64,000 bases of DNA. Origin: Streptococcus suis. GTDB lineage: Bacteria; Bacillota; Bacilli; Lactobacillales; Streptococcaceae. Below the pieces are notes generated by a model that saw only the letters and a program-made list of their open reading frames with translations, had not been told where the DNA came from and made no database searches. The position numbers and the translations under genes were made by a program. The DNA lies in contig CP102145.1 in the NCBI GenBank assembly GCA_024583055.1, forward strand, positions 868,001-932,000. Reading direction: 5' to 3'. Below are positions 34,829-43,742 of this stretch, piece by piece. Positions within the stretch are counted from its first letter, which is position 1, and each line of letters starts with the position of its first letter.

Positions 34829-35716
34829 CTAATATTCCACATCATTTCCAAGAACCTTGAATTGGATAAAGGAAATGATAGCAATCAAGACTGCAAGGAA
34901 GACACCCATGGTATTGGCATAGCCATACTCAGAAAGCTTGAAGGCTTTTTCGTAGAGATAGTACATGAGGGTCGATGTTGAATAGTTTGGTCCACCAGAT
35001 GTCAAGAGCTGGATAAGCGCGAAAATCTGGAAGGAGTTAATGGTTGTAATAACTGTAATGTAAAGGGTTGTAGGCAAGAGGCTAGGCCACTTGATTTGCC
35101 AGAAAACCTGGGTTTCATTGGCACCGTCTACCCGTGCTGCTTCTACCAAGGAATTATCAATATTTCCCAGAGCAGCGATATAGAGGATAATGGGCTGACC
35201 GACAGATGTAGTCAGGAGAATGATGACAATTGCCCAGAGGGCCCACTGTTTGTCCCCAAGCCAAGAGATATTTTGTTCAATAATACCACCTGATTTCAAA
35301 ACAAAGTTAAGAATACCCGACAGAGGATCGTAAATCCATTTCCAGACAACCGTTACGGCTACCGAACCAGTAACCACCGGTAGGAAGAAGACTGCTCGAT
35401 AGAAGGAACGAGCGATGACATTTTTCTGGTAGGTATTGGCCGCTACAAAGAGCGAGAAAAAAATCACGACTGGCACTGATCCCACAACGATAACCAAGGT
35501 GTTAATCAAGGATTTGATGAAGATAGGATCGTTGAACATCCGCACATAGTTATCCAAGCCGACAAAGGTAAAGTCCGTCATGGTGTAGTTGAAGAAACTA
35601 GTCACAAATCCCATGACCATAGGTGCCAAGACAAAGACGGTAAAGAATACCAAAACTGGGGCCAAGAACGTGTAGGAAACAATGGTTTCCCGCATTCGTA
35701 TTTTGTTGATTTGCAA
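34829..35716 (-). CDS. satB: Sialic-acid ABC transporter permease (MalF-type)
   Basis: 295-residue CUT1 permease with six helices and an EAA loop VEAARVDGANETQVFWQI near 190. I chose a TTG start at 35716 because GAGGTG lies six bases upstream; a GTG at 35725 is too close to the ribosome site and the first internal ATG is at 35695. Forms the channel with the permease 13 bases downstream. Confidence 0.83.
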   Translation of the reverse strand: MQINKIRMRETIVSYTFLAPVLVFFTVFVLAPMVMGFVTSFFNYTMTDFTFVGLDNYVRMFNDPIFIKSLINTLVIVVGSVPVVIFFSLFVAANTYQKNVIARSFYRAVFFLPVVTGSVAVTVVWKWIYDPLSGILNFVLKSGGIIEQNISWLGDKQWALWAIVIILLTTSVGQPIILYIAALGNIDNSLVEAARVDGANETQVFWQIKWPSLLPTTLYITVITTINSFQIFALIQLLTSGGPNYSTSTLMYYLYEKAFKLSEYGYANTMGVFLAVLIAIISFIQFKVLGNDVEY

Positions 35717-35810
35717 TGCAAACACCTCAATTCTTTCAAGTTAGAAAGCAAGAGCTCCCTTTCTAGATCTCGTTAGAAATGGGATTAGAAAAGGAGCCTA
35801 CTTTCAAATA

Positions 35811-37127
35811 TTATTTAATGGTTGCGTTCGCTTTTTCAGTGAAGTCTTTCAAAGCTGTTTCCGCGTCTTGTTCACCATTTGATACAGCTTGCAACATTGG
35901 GAACCAAAGAGTTCTCATTTCAGCAAAGCCATCAATTGTGTTGTAGTATGGTGAGTAGTATTGAGTCCAACCGTTGATCATAGCCATACGGTCGTCAGTG
36001 TACAATTCGCCAAAGGATGTACGAACTGGGAAGGCACCTGTACGAACAACGTTCTTAGGTCCCCACTCAGCATCATCTGCGATGAATTGAAGGAATTTCT
36101 TAGATGCTGCTACACGCGCTTCGTCGCCATTGTTGAAGACTGCAAAGCCGTTTACAAGGTATTCAAGGTCTGGTTTACCATCTTCTGATGGGAAGAGAAC
36201 TTCAAGCACTTCTACGCCTGATGCTTCCAACAATTGTTGTTGGATACCATTTTGAGATGGTGCCCAAAGGATGGTGTAAGATGTTTGACCATTTGCAAAG
36301 TTTTGGATATCGTCACCACCAGCATATTGAGAACCGTTCATCATGTAGCCATCTTTGATCCAGCCAGCTGCCTTATCAAGGGCTTTAATCATTTGTTCTG
36401 AGTCAGTTGTGTACTTGGTTACTTCAGGGTCTGTGATGCTTCCGCTGTAAAGGTTCGCAAGGAAGGCACGAGTACCTTGGTCACCACCTTGACCATTCGA
36501 GAAGAGGGAACCTGGGTTGTAGCCTTTGTCTTTCAAAGCCTTGATGACTTTTTCAAAGTCATCTGTTGTCCAGCCATCTTTGACAAGATCAAGAACACCA
36601 GCATCTTTCAACATCGCTTTGTTAAAGGCCATGTAGAATGGAGCAGAGCTGATTGGATACATGTAGGCTGTATCACCAGCTTTAGATGCTTGGATGATGT
36701 TATCGTTGTTGACATCCTTAACAAAATCATCTGTAAAGAGGTCGTTCAAATCAGCCAATTTACCATTTTTTCCGTAGGTAATGATACGACCTGGTGCGTC
36801 AAAGAGCACATCTGGCGCAGTGCCCGCTTCAATAGCTGTCGTGATTTTTTCAGGTCCAGATGTGAAGTCGATGGTTTCCAATTTCACATCGATATCCGGG
36901 TTTGCTTCCTCAAAAGCAGCAATAATTTTTTGCTCATAGGTACCCACACCATCTTCTGTTTTTTCTTGCGTGAAGACTGGGAAGGCCCACCAAGTGATTT
37001 CTGTCTTGTCAGAGCTGCCTGACTCTGCTGCAGATGATGCGGTAGTGTCACTTGCCTTATTGGCACAAGCTGCAAGTGACAAAATAGCTGCACCTGCTAA
37101 CAATGAATGCATGATTTTTTTCATCAT
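35811..37127 (-). CDS. satA: Sialic-acid ABC transporter binding lipoprotein
   Basis: 438-residue family-1 solute-binding protein. The signal peptide ends in a lipobox (LSLAACAN), followed by a Ser/Thr-rich linker and WWAFPVF. Two adjacent ATGs follow GGAG; either could start. In pneumococcus this protein (SatA) binds sialic acid at high affinity. No ATPase is encoded nearby, consistent with use of a shared MsmK ATPase. Confidence 0.87.
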   Translation of the reverse strand: MMKKIMHSLLAGAAILSLAACANKASDTTASSAAESGSSDKTEITWWAFPVFTQEKTEDGVGTYEQKIIAAFEEANPDIDVKLETIDFTSGPEKITTAIEAGTAPDVLFDAPGRIITYGKNGKLADLNDLFTDDFVKDVNNDNIIQASKAGDTAYMYPISSAPFYMAFNKAMLKDAGVLDLVKDGWTTDDFEKVIKALKDKGYNPGSLFSNGQGGDQGTRAFLANLYSGSITDPEVTKYTTDSEQMIKALDKAAGWIKDGYMMNGSQYAGGDDIQNFANGQTSYTILWAPSQNGIQQQLLEASGVEVLEVLFPSEDGKPDLEYLVNGFAVFNNGDEARVAASKKFLQFIADDAEWGPKNVVRTGAFPVRTSFGELYTDDRMAMINGWTQYYSPYYNTIDGFAEMRTLWFPMLQAVSNGEQDAETALKDFTEKANATIK

Positions 37128-37178
37128 TCTACTCCTTTTATTTTTTTAATTTTCCCCTGTGGGGAGTTTGATGACAAT

Positions 37179-37880
37179 TTAAGCCTGCAAAGCCTTGATA
37201 AAACGCTCTGCGATTTCTTTTGGTCGAGTAATAGCCCCACCAACTACAATTCCTGCCACACCAAGGTCGTGAATCGTTTTAACCTGGTCCGGATAATGGA
37301 TTTTGCCTTCAGCAATGACATCTATGCCCGCCTTAACCAATCGATCTACTAGCTCGATATCTGGTCCTTCTCCCTGACGGCTATAAGAGGTATAGCCTGA
37401 GAGAGTGGTGCCGACAAAGTCAATACCTGCCTCGTAGGCCGTCAGACCTTCTTCATAGGTGGAAACATCTGCCATGAAGAGCTGGTCTGGGTATTTTTCC
37501 TTGATTTGCTTGATAAACTCGACGATAGTCAAACCGTCGTACCGCTCCCGCTTGGTACAATCTAGTGCAATGACCTCAATGTCCAGGGCTGCCAGCTCAT
37601 CGACCTCCTTCATGGTCGCTGTGATAAAAGGCTCCTGTGGTGGGTAATCCCGCTTGATAATACCGATAATAGGTAGGTTGGTCACTTCTTTAATTTCTTT
37701 AATATCTCGAACACTGTTGGCCCGAATACCAACAGCTCCTGCTTCCTGGGCTGCCTTAACCATGAGGGGCATTATCCCGCCTTCTTCCCTATACAGAGGC
37801 TCACCTGGTAGGGCTTGGCAAGAAATGATGATTCCTGGTTTTATTTGTTCAATCAAGGCCTCCTTACTCAATTTAGCCAT
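37179..37880 (-). CDS. nanE: N-acetylmannosamine-6-phosphate 2-epimerase
   Basis: 233-residue TIM-barrel enzyme that turns ManNAc-6-P into GlcNAc-6-P. N-terminal motif [15 protein letters not shown] (residues 14-28), GIIKRDY, catalytic Lys in ALDCTKRER (about 128) and GTTLSGYT near 170 are typical. The start at 37880 is set by AAAGGAG upstream; the frame extends further without need. It leads the nanE-satABC operon behind a promoter with a cre site. Confidence 0.93.
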   Translation of the reverse strand: MAKLSKEALIEQIKPGIIISCQALPGEPLYREEGGIMPLMVKAAQEAGAVGIRANSVRDIKEIKEVTNLPIIGIIKRDYPPQEPFITATMKEVDELAALDIEVIALDCTKRERYDGLTIVEFIKQIKEKYPDQLFMADVSTYEEGLTAYEAGIDFVGTTLSGYTSYSRQGEGPDIELVDRLVKAGIDVIAEGKIHYPDQVKTIHDLGVAGIVVGGAITRPKEIAERFIKALQA

Positions 37881-37906
37881 GAATTCTCCTTTCAATGACG
37901 GATCCG

Positions 37907-37954
37907 AGTTAGCGCTTACATTGTTATTATAACGCCTCGGATACAATAATTCAA
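37907..37954 (-). promoter_or_regulatory. nanE-satABC promoter with cre site
   Basis: Minus strand TTGAAT (37949-37954), 17-base spacer, TATAAT (37926-37931). Immediately downstream lies ATGTAAGCGCTAACT (37907-37921), a full match to the cre consensus WTGNAANCGNWNNCW. A cre at this place should let CcpA repress the operon when glucose is present. Confidence 0.75.
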
Positions 37955-38051
37955 TATATTGCCATATAATAGGTTTCAGTTTCAAAAATTGTAAAATCTA
38001 ACATATTCCTAAAACTACTTTTAGAAGTCAGAAAATTTCAAAAAGAAAAAA

Positions 38052-38067
38052 CCAGCCGAAGCTGGTC
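38052..38067 (-). terminator. Terminator after the PTS gene
   Basis: ACCAGC/GCTGGT hairpin with a 4-base loop and TTTTTTC tract on the minus strand. Confidence 0.8.
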
Positions 38068-38078
38068 GATTGTCCTTG

Positions 38079-39587
38079 CTATTCTTCTCTGCCCAAAATC
38101 TGATTGATTTCTTGGCTATAAAGAATAGCCCGTCCGCCATAGATGGCTTGAATACCATCTTTCACATCCAGAACTGCTGTTGCTCCAATCGCTTTCAGGA
38201 CATCCTTGTCAACCATTTGACTGTCCTTCAAGGATACTCTGAGGCGAGTTGCACAGGCTGTCACGTGTTCAATATTGGTTTCGCCACCCAAGGCATCAAT
38301 GATTGAAATGGCACTATCATAGAGGGTTGAGCCGTTTTTCAATACCTTATCAGAATTTGCAGAGCTATCACCCGTTTCCATACCAGGCACTAGAACATGG
38401 AACTTGGTCACTAGGAATTTGAAAACAACATAATACATAGCTGCCCAGGCCAAACCGACTGGAAGCACCAAGAGCCAGTTGGTTTTGTCATTGCCTTGGA
38501 AAACACCAAAGATAAGATAGTCAATCAAACCACCAGAGAAGGAATTCCCGATACGAATTTGTAGCAAGTCAGCTACCAAGAAAGAGACACCATCTAGGAA
38601 GGCATGGACGACGTACAACCATGGAGCAACAAATAGGAAGGAGAATTCAATTGGTTCTGTAATCCCTGTCAACAAGGACGTAAGGGCACTACTTGAATAG
38701 AAACTGCCAACTTTTTTACGATTTTCCTTTGGAATAGCATGGTACATGGCCAAACAAGAAGCCGGCAAACCAAAAATCATAGTCGCAAAACGACCGGCAA
38801 AGAAACGAGTCCCGTATGTAAATAATCCAGTATGGTTGGGATCAGCCAATTGTGCAAAGAAAATATTCTGAGCACCTTGAATCGTTTCACCGGCAACTAC
38901 TTCACTTCCACCCAGTGAAGTATACCAGAACATCGGATAGATAGTATGGTGTAAACCAAAAGCTCCGGTTAACCGTAAGCCAAATCCATAAAGGAAGGTT
39001 CCTAGACTTCCCATTTCTGATATTGTTTCACCGAATGTCACCAAAAGCCCCTGAATCGGTGGCCAAATCAAATAGAAAATCCCACCAAAGGCAATGGCTG
39101 CAAAAGACGACACTATTGGAATAAAGCGCGAACCTCCAAAGAAACCTAGGAAGGCTGGTAACTCAATTTTCCTATATTTATTGTGGAGATTTGCTACTGT
39201 GATACCAATAGCCAAAGCACCGACCACTCCTGTGTCAATACTAGCACCTTCTTCTGCAAATAACTGTAGAAAACCACTAATCGTAGCTGTATACACCAAG
39301 TAGGACACCGCAGCTGATAAACCAGCTGTTCCCTTGTCGGCATCTGCAAGACCAACTGCCACTCCGACCGCAAAAATAAGGGCCAAATTAGCAAAGACAG
39401 CACTACCAGCTGTACTCATAATGGTGAAAGTTGCCTGTAACCAAGCCTGGTCTAATACAGGAAATTGAGAAACCGCATTACTGTTGGACAAGGCACCCCC
39501 GATACCCAGGAGTAAACCAGCAACCGGTAAGATAGATATGGGCAGCATGAAAGCCTGCCCCAACTGAGAAAACTTCTTGAAGTTCAT
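38079..39587 (-). CDS. PTS sugar transporter IICB subunit (glucose/GlcNAc family)
   Basis: 502-residue PTS permease of the glucose-glucoside family. The IIC domain (to about residue 390) begins SQLGQAFMLPISILPVAGLLLGIG and has about ten helices, with the sugar-binding GITEPIEFSFLF motif near 310. The IIB domain at the C-terminus contains the phospho-Cys motif EHVTACATRLRVSLKD. No IIA domain is present. Position beside nanE suggests an amino sugar such as ManNAc, as proposed for the pneumococcal nan locus PTS; specificity is inference. Confidence 0.87.
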   Translation of the reverse strand: MNFKKFSQLGQAFMLPISILPVAGLLLGIGGALSNSNAVSQFPVLDQAWLQATFTIMSTAGSAVFANLALIFAVGVAVGLADADKGTAGLSAAVSYLVYTATISGFLQLFAEEGASIDTGVVGALAIGITVANLHNKYRKIELPAFLGFFGGSRFIPIVSSFAAIAFGGIFYLIWPPIQGLLVTFGETISEMGSLGTFLYGFGLRLTGAFGLHHTIYPMFWYTSLGGSEVVAGETIQGAQNIFFAQLADPNHTGLFTYGTRFFAGRFATMIFGLPASCLAMYHAIPKENRKKVGSFYSSSALTSLLTGITEPIEFSFLFVAPWLYVVHAFLDGVSFLVADLLQIRIGNSFSGGLIDYLIFGVFQGNDKTNWLLVLPVGLAWAAMYYVVFKFLVTKFHVLVPGMETGDSSANSDKVLKNGSTLYDSAISIIDALGGETNIEHVTACATRLRVSLKDSQMVDKDVLKAIGATAVLDVKDGIQAIYGGRAILYSQEINQILGREE

Positions 39588-39637
39588 CAGAAACTCCTTT
39601 CTAAAGCATGGAACGACATCATCGCTCTTTTACAAAA

Positions 39638-39685
39638 TGTTAACGTTTACAAAAACATTATAAGCATAGTTTTTAGGAATTTCAA
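39638..39685 (-). promoter_or_regulatory. PTS gene promoter with cre site
   Basis: Minus strand TTGAAA (39680-39685), 17-base spacer, TATAAT (39657-39662). The sequence TTGTAAACGTTAACA (39638-39652) right after the -10 box fully matches the cre consensus, so CcpA repression is expected. Confidence 0.78.
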
Positions 39686-39773
39686 CCATCTGAACTTGTT
39701 TAGAAAGTAGTTTTAATATTATAGATAAATTTTATAAATTGTGAAATTACTTTCGATTAGCTCCAAAATAAAA

Positions 39774-39791
39774 AACCAGCCTAAGCTAGTT
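39774..39791 (-). terminator. Terminator after the HAD gene
   Basis: AACTAGC/GCTGGTT stem with a 4-base loop, T-tract on the minus strand; overlaps the stop codon of the HAD gene. Confidence 0.75.
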
Positions 39792-40493
39792 TCCCATCTC
39801 TATAATAGCTGTTTCTAAGTCAAGCCATTCGGTCACAACCTTATCCGGTTCCACACTTGTCTCCGGCTGCTGCCGTTTTCTGTGGTTGAACCAGATGGCC
39901 TGCCAGCCAGCTGATTTGGCACCGATGATATCATTTTCAAATGAATCACCGACATAACAGATTTCTTGACCCGCCATTCCCAGGCGCTCTTCCATCAGCT
40001 TGAAAATAGCTGGATTGGGCTTGGTCATCCCAACCTGCCCCGAGATAACCATCTTCTCCTGCTCTATCCAATCTTGTAGGCCCAAGGTTCGGATTTTCCG
40101 CAATTGATGCCGATGGGGACCGTTGGTAATGATGCCAAGAGTGATATCCCGCTGCTTGCAAGCCTCAAAAATAGCTGGATAAATCGGACTGAGTTCCAAT
40201 TGCCCTTGATAATAGTCATAGTCGATTTGAATGGTCAAGGCCAGCCCATCGGACACCTGGTAACCAAAATCAGCTAAGGCCGCCTTCATCCGATAAACAT
40301 GACTGTCCTTGAGGCTGATCTTGCCAGTCGCAGCTGCTTCAAAAACCTGATCCGCATAGTGGCGAAAGGCCAGATACAGGTGAACCAATTGCTCCTCAGG
40401 CACCGACAAATGTCGTTTCAAGGCCCGTTCAAAGGGCTGAATCTGGTCATATAAGGTATCGTCTAAGTCAAATACAAGTGCCTTTATTGTCAT
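39786..40493 (-). CDS. HAD-superfamily hydrolase (YjjG-like)
   Basis: 235-residue haloacid-dehalogenase hydrolase. Motif I FDLDDTLYD (residues 8-16) with nucleophile Asp, motif II GIITNGP (about 115), motif III Lys in GMTKPNPAIF (about 155) and motif IV CYVGDSFENDIIGAKSAGW (about 180). This is the pattern of YjjG/pyrimidine-nucleotidase-like phosphatases. It lies ten bases after the BusR-like gene and is likely cotranscribed. Confidence 0.87.
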   Translation of the reverse strand: MTIKALVFDLDDTLYDQIQPFERALKRHLSVPEEQLVHLYLAFRHYADQVFEAAATGKISLKDSHVYRMKAALADFGYQVSDGLALTIQIDYDYYQGQLELSPIYPAIFEACKQRDITLGIITNGPHRHQLRKIRTLGLQDWIEQEKMVISGQVGMTKPNPAIFKLMEERLGMAGQEICYVGDSFENDIIGAKSAGWQAIWFNHRKRQQPETSVEPDKVVTEWLDLETAIIEMGN

Positions 40494-40503
40494 TACTTAC
40501 CTC

Positions 40504-41130
40504 TTATAAACCGAAGAGATTTTTCATCCGCAGATAGCTCTGCTCTTCTCCGACAAAATACACCAGATCATTTTTCTCCAAAGTCTGGTAGGGACTAGGA
40601 GAAATCAAGAGCTCTTCATTGCGCTCAATACCGACAATAATGGCTCCTGTGTGGTGCCAGATACGTGCTTCCGCCAACTGCTTGCCCAGCAACTCACAGT
40701 CAGCTGTCAACTTTAAACCGTAGGGCTCCAAAGGGTATTTCTTTTGCACGCGCTTGGTCTGATCCAAGTAGACAGAAACCAAGCCACGCAATTCCTTGAG
40801 CATATTTTCCTGCTGGTCCATCTTTTCCAAAATCCGGTCTTTTTGCGAATTTAGGGAGCTGGTCATTTCAAAATTATCAATGAAATCGTGGGCCTTTTCC
40901 TTGGACAGGACGATGGCCCCACTACCATGCTTGACCGACACAATATGGAGGTCGGCCAGAATATTTAAGGCCTTACGAGTAGTCTCCGGCGAGACCCCAA
41001 ACATACTAGCCAGGGTCGAACGAGATTTGATTCGCTCACCTACTTCATATTCACCTGAGACAATCCGTTGCGCCACTCCGACCGCAATCTGCTGGTACTT
41101 GGACGCCTTTACAATTTTTCGATTTGGCAT
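40504..41130 (-). CDS. BusR-like GntR regulator with RCK_C domain
   Basis: 208-residue regulator. The N-terminal GntR winged helix (residues 10-75) has ERIKSRSTLASMFGVSPETTRKALNIL and the wing VSVKHGSGAIVL. A coiled coil follows (about 88-120), then a C-terminal RCK_C (TrkA-C) domain with RIWHHTGAIIVGIERNEE and LISPSPYQTLEKNDLVYFVG. This GntR-coil-RCK_C design is that of BusR, which senses c-di-AMP and represses the betaine transporter genes busAB. No busAB lies here. Start ATG at 41130 follows GAAGGAAG. An inverted-repeat operator is seen upstream of the neighbouring Gls24 operon. Confidence 0.8.
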   Translation of the reverse strand: MPNRKIVKASKYQQIAVGVAQRIVSGEYEVGERIKSRSTLASMFGVSPETTRKALNILADLHIVSVKHGSGAIVLSKEKAHDFIDNFEMTSSLNSQKDRILEKMDQQENMLKELRGLVSVYLDQTKRVQKKYPLEPYGLKLTADCELLGKQLAEARIWHHTGAIIVGIERNEELLISPSPYQTLEKNDLVYFVGEEQSYLRMKNLFGL

Positions 41131-41267
41131 AAATCTTCCTTCTTTCCATAGACAAAAGGAGCGGTACCGTATCACCTTCCATGATCCCGAAACTCACTCC
41201 TTTAATTGGTCCTAGGCAAGAATCATGCCCTGAACCCTATTTAATTGATGAACTGATTAGACTGAGT

Positions 41268-41792
41268 CTACTCTACGCGAGATGATTGGATTTGTTCCTT
41301 CACTTGTCCTGTTTTTTCTGAGACAAATTCACCAGCCTTGTTTGCTTGAGAAGCGATAGCCTGACCTGTAGCTTGACTTGCTTCAGTTACACGATCTTGC
41401 AAGGTAACGGAAGCCGCTTCAAATTCTTCACGCGTTTGTACGTCTACAACTTCTACGTTCACTTCTACTACTTGCAAGTGAGTCATAGCCGCAACTTCTT
41501 TGCTGATGACAGCTTTCATTTGTTCAACGATAGCTGGAATATCTTTACCATATTCTACCACAATCTTCAGGTCTGTTGCAACTTGTTTGGTACCAACTTC
41601 GACGTTGATGCCTTCTCTCACATTGTCACTATTGACCAGCTTGTTCTTGAAATCCGTTAAGAAACCACCGCTGACTGACAAAAGACCTGGAACAGTTTTC
41701 AAGGCATAGCCAATCATTTTTTCAATCACTTGGTCTGCGTATTCTACAGTACCTTTTACAGCTTCAACTTGTGTGTTTTTCGTTTCTTTCAT
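41268..41792 (-). CDS. Asp23/Gls24 family envelope stress protein 2
   Basis: 174-residue Asp23/Gls24 protein. N-terminal GTVEYADQVIEKMIGYALKTVPGLLSVSGG (residues 14-43, seen in pieces), middle VEVGTKQVATDLKIVVEYGKDIP and a helical C-terminal tail with a TGQAIASQANKAG segment. Ends in SSRVE, the same last residues as AmaP below. Such proteins form a membrane-associated stress layer with AmaP as anchor. Last gene of a six-gene operon. Confidence 0.87.
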   Translation of the reverse strand: MKETKNTQVEAVKGTVEYADQVIEKMIGYALKTVPGLLSVSGGFLTDFKNKLVNSDNVREGINVEVGTKQVATDLKIVVEYGKDIPAIVEQMKAVISKEVAAMTHLQVVEVNVEVVDVQTREEFEAASVTLQDRVTEASQATGQAIASQANKAGEFVSEKTGQVKEQIQSSRVE

Positions 41793-41821
41793 TTCCTAAT
41801 CTCTCTTTCTATAGATAAAAC

Positions 41822-42013
41822 TTATTTTTTCAAACCTTCAACAGCGCCTTTAACGGCATCTTTAGCGTCAGCAATAGCAGCCTTAGCCTTACCAGCCAAT
41901 TGCTCTACCTTACCTTCTGCTTCTACTTCCTTGTTGCCCGTTGCCTTACCGACAAGGTTTTTAGCACCACCAACAAGTTCTTCTGCTTTTGCATTTACTT
42001 TTTCTTCTGACAT
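41822..42013 (-). CDS. CsbD-family stress protein
   Basis: 63-residue CsbD-like protein, mostly Ala, Lys and Glu, beginning MSEEKVNAKAEELVGGAKNL with GKATGNKEVEAEGKVEQLAGKAK typical of the family. Soluble and helical. General-stress protein of unknown action, encoded between two Gls24-family genes. Confidence 0.87.
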   Translation of the reverse strand: MSEEKVNAKAEELVGGAKNLVGKATGNKEVEAEGKVEQLAGKAKAAIADAKDAVKGAVEGLKK

Positions 42014-42037
42014 AGGATTTCCTCTTTCTTTTATTTC

Positions 42038-42535
42038 TTAAATGACACGGGGTTCTCTAGCAGTCAATTCTTCAATACCTCTTGAAGTTTTCTTGACCTG
42101 ACTACCTGTAAAATCTGCTACTGATTGGGTTGCATCTGAAACACGGTCCTGCAAGCTAATAGAATCAGCTTCAAATTGAGCCCGCGTCTTGATGTCAGAT
42201 ACTTCAACGTTGATTTCAACAACTTCCAAGTCCGTCATACGCTTGACTTCTGACTCAACAACTGTCTGGATAGCCTTATAGATAGTCGGCAAATGTTTTT
42301 GGTATTCAGCTACAATCGACAAATCGACTGCAACCTGTTTTTTCCCAACTTCTACATTTACACCTGAACGGACATTTTCAGTGTTGACCAATTTATCCTT
42401 CAAGTTAGCTAAAAATCCGCCATCCACAGCCAATAAGCCGTCTACTGATTCCAAAGCTAAGCCAACAATTTTTTCAATGACCTTGTCCGCATAGGTCAAT
42501 TCACCATTGATTACCTGTGTATTTTGTTCTGTCAT
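42038..42535 (-). CDS. Asp23/Gls24 family envelope stress protein 1
   Basis: 165-residue Asp23/Gls24 protein: GELTYADKVIEKIVGLALESVDGLL at residues 11-35, then VEVGKKQVAVDLSIVAEYQKHLP and a divergent C-terminal helix ending AREPRVI. Paralogue of the other family member downstream (about half identical in the core by eye). Works with AmaP in a membrane-bound stress complex. Confidence 0.87.
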   Translation of the reverse strand: MTEQNTQVINGELTYADKVIEKIVGLALESVDGLLAVDGGFLANLKDKLVNTENVRSGVNVEVGKKQVAVDLSIVAEYQKHLPTIYKAIQTVVESEVKRMTDLEVVEINVEVSDIKTRAQFEADSISLQDRVSDATQSVADFTGSQVKKTSRGIEELTAREPRVI

Positions 42536-42569
42536 AATGACCTCCGAAAATATAAAATTCTATTTAAAC

Positions 42570-42758
42570 TTAATAGCGCTTATTGAAATAGTTTTCCAAG
42601 AGACCTGTCTCCTGGAGGCCGAAGCCTACACCTACTCCGATTGCAACCAAAACTAAGACTAAGAGAGTTTTGAAAAATCCAAGACTCAGAAATAAGATAG
42701 ATAATACAAGACCGACGGCACCTCCCACTAGAGGAAGAGTCCATTTATTTGTTTTCAT
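42570..42758 (-). CDS. DUF2273 small membrane protein
   Basis: 62-residue protein with two hydrophobic helices (about residues 7-25 and 28-48), beginning MKTNKWTLPLVGG. DUF2273 proteins always sit in Gls24/AmaP operons. The ATG at 42758 follows AGAGG; a GTG six bases earlier is unlikely. Probably part of the membrane anchor. Confidence 0.82.
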   Translation of the reverse strand: MKTNKWTLPLVGGAVGLVLSILFLSLGFFKTLLVLVLVAIGVGVGFGLQETGLLENYFNKRY

Positions 42759-42766
42759 GTACACCT

Positions 42767-43342
42767 CTATTCTACACGAGAAGGACGCGACTGTTTACTG
42801 CTTGCAACATCTTTGACAAGGACAGTAAAGTTGATTGGCTGCTCCATTCCAAAGAATTGACGCAAACCATGTTGAATGCTTTTCTCCAAAAGACTAGTCT
42901 GATCACCAAGGGATCCAGCTTTAGCAAAATCACCCGCAAGCTTGACTTTAAGACGCTTCTTATAGGGAATAACTGTTGCACTTGCAGATTTCATATAGCC
43001 AGATTCTTCTGCTAGGATCGCTACATAGGATTCGATAGCAGATTTTTTCATTAGAAGACTGCCACCATTTTCCTGGATGAGGTTAATCTCTGCATAGCGC
43101 TTAGGGTAGAAAAGGACTACCAGGAGCAGGACCGCAGTCAGAATTGCCAGTCCTATCAAGCCCCAAAATGCAAGGGGATTGAGAAAGGGAGCGACAACCT
43201 GATGGACAGGCCATTGAGGAATCCATGCTACTAGCTCCGCTGGGAGATGGCCCCCTCCTGCAAACTTCAAAGAAGTCAGCAAGAGGAAGAGCAGGACCAG
43301 CAATAAGAGGCTAGCAGTCAGTATTTTTTTTACTTTAGACAT
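42767..43342 (-). CDS. amaP: AmaP alkaline-shock anchoring protein
   Basis: 191-residue protein with two N-terminal membrane helices (about 5-25 and 55-80) and a C-terminal domain containing VAILAEESGYMKSASATVIPYKKRLKVKLAGD, the AmaP pattern. It anchors Asp23-type proteins to the membrane. C-terminus ends SRPSRVE, matching the last residues of the 174-residue Gls24 protein of this operon. Confidence 0.85.
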   Translation of the reverse strand: MSKVKKILTASLLLLVLLFLLLTSLKFAGGGHLPAELVAWIPQWPVHQVVAPFLNPLAFWGLIGLAILTAVLLLVVLFYPKRYAEINLIQENGGSLLMKKSAIESYVAILAEESGYMKSASATVIPYKKRLKVKLAGDFAKAGSLGDQTSLLEKSIQHGLRQFFGMEQPINFTVLVKDVASSKQSRPSRVE

Positions 43343-43363
43343 TGAGGCCTCTTTCTAGTTTCA

Positions 43364-43603
43364 TTAACCCTTACGGCCAAAGAAGAAGGATACAACTGCT
43401 ACAACGATAACTGCACCAAGGATAGATGGGAACAAGGCCATACCTGCAAGGCTCGGACCGCCGTGACCAAACAAACTTTGACCAACAGATGATCCGACTA
43501 GACCTGCGATGATGTTCGCGATCCAACCCATTGAACCACCCTTTTTCGTAATCGCACCAGCGATAGCTCCAATAAATCCACCAACAATAAGTGACCAAAT
43601 CAT
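43364..43603 (-). CDS. GlsB/YeaQ/YmgE membrane protein
   Basis: 79-residue transglycosylase-associated (GlsB) protein with three hydrophobic helices and a Gly-rich start (MIWSLIVGGFIGAIAGAITKKGG). It opens the operon, which runs glsB-amaP-DUF2273-gls24-csbD-gls24. The promoter lies about 110 bases upstream. Confidence 0.88.
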   Translation of the reverse strand: MIWSLIVGGFIGAIAGAITKKGGSMGWIANIIAGLVGSSVGQSLFGHGGPSLAGMALFPSILGAVIVVAVVSFFFGRKG

Positions 43604-43681
43604 ATAAATTCTCCTTTTAGATAAAAATAGTAAAAATCGATTTTTGGGTTATAAAGATGAATAACAGTAACGTTACTTGAT

Positions 43682-43714
43682 AAGTGACAACTTTTATTTA
43701 TCTTTATGTTGTCA
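43682..43714. promoter_or_regulatory. Inverted-repeat operator at the glsB start site
   Basis: TGACAAC (43685-43691) and GTTGTCA (43708-43714) form a perfect 7-base inverted repeat with a 16-base spacer, from just after the -10 box. Half-site AAGTGACAACTT recurs inverted at 43959-43970. The pattern resembles the bipartite TGACA/TGTCA sites of BusR; the adjacent BusR-like gene is the natural candidate, which is inference. A second palindrome AGTAACGTTACT is at 43666-43677. Confidence 0.55.
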
Positions 43715-43742
43715 GTATATCATCAATTTGGAGACTTGGCAA
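43714..43742 (-). promoter_or_regulatory. Promoter of the Gls24 operon
   Basis: Minus strand TTGCCA (43737-43742), 17-base spacer, TATACT (43714-43719). Start expected near 43707, within the inverted repeat. Confidence 0.72.
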
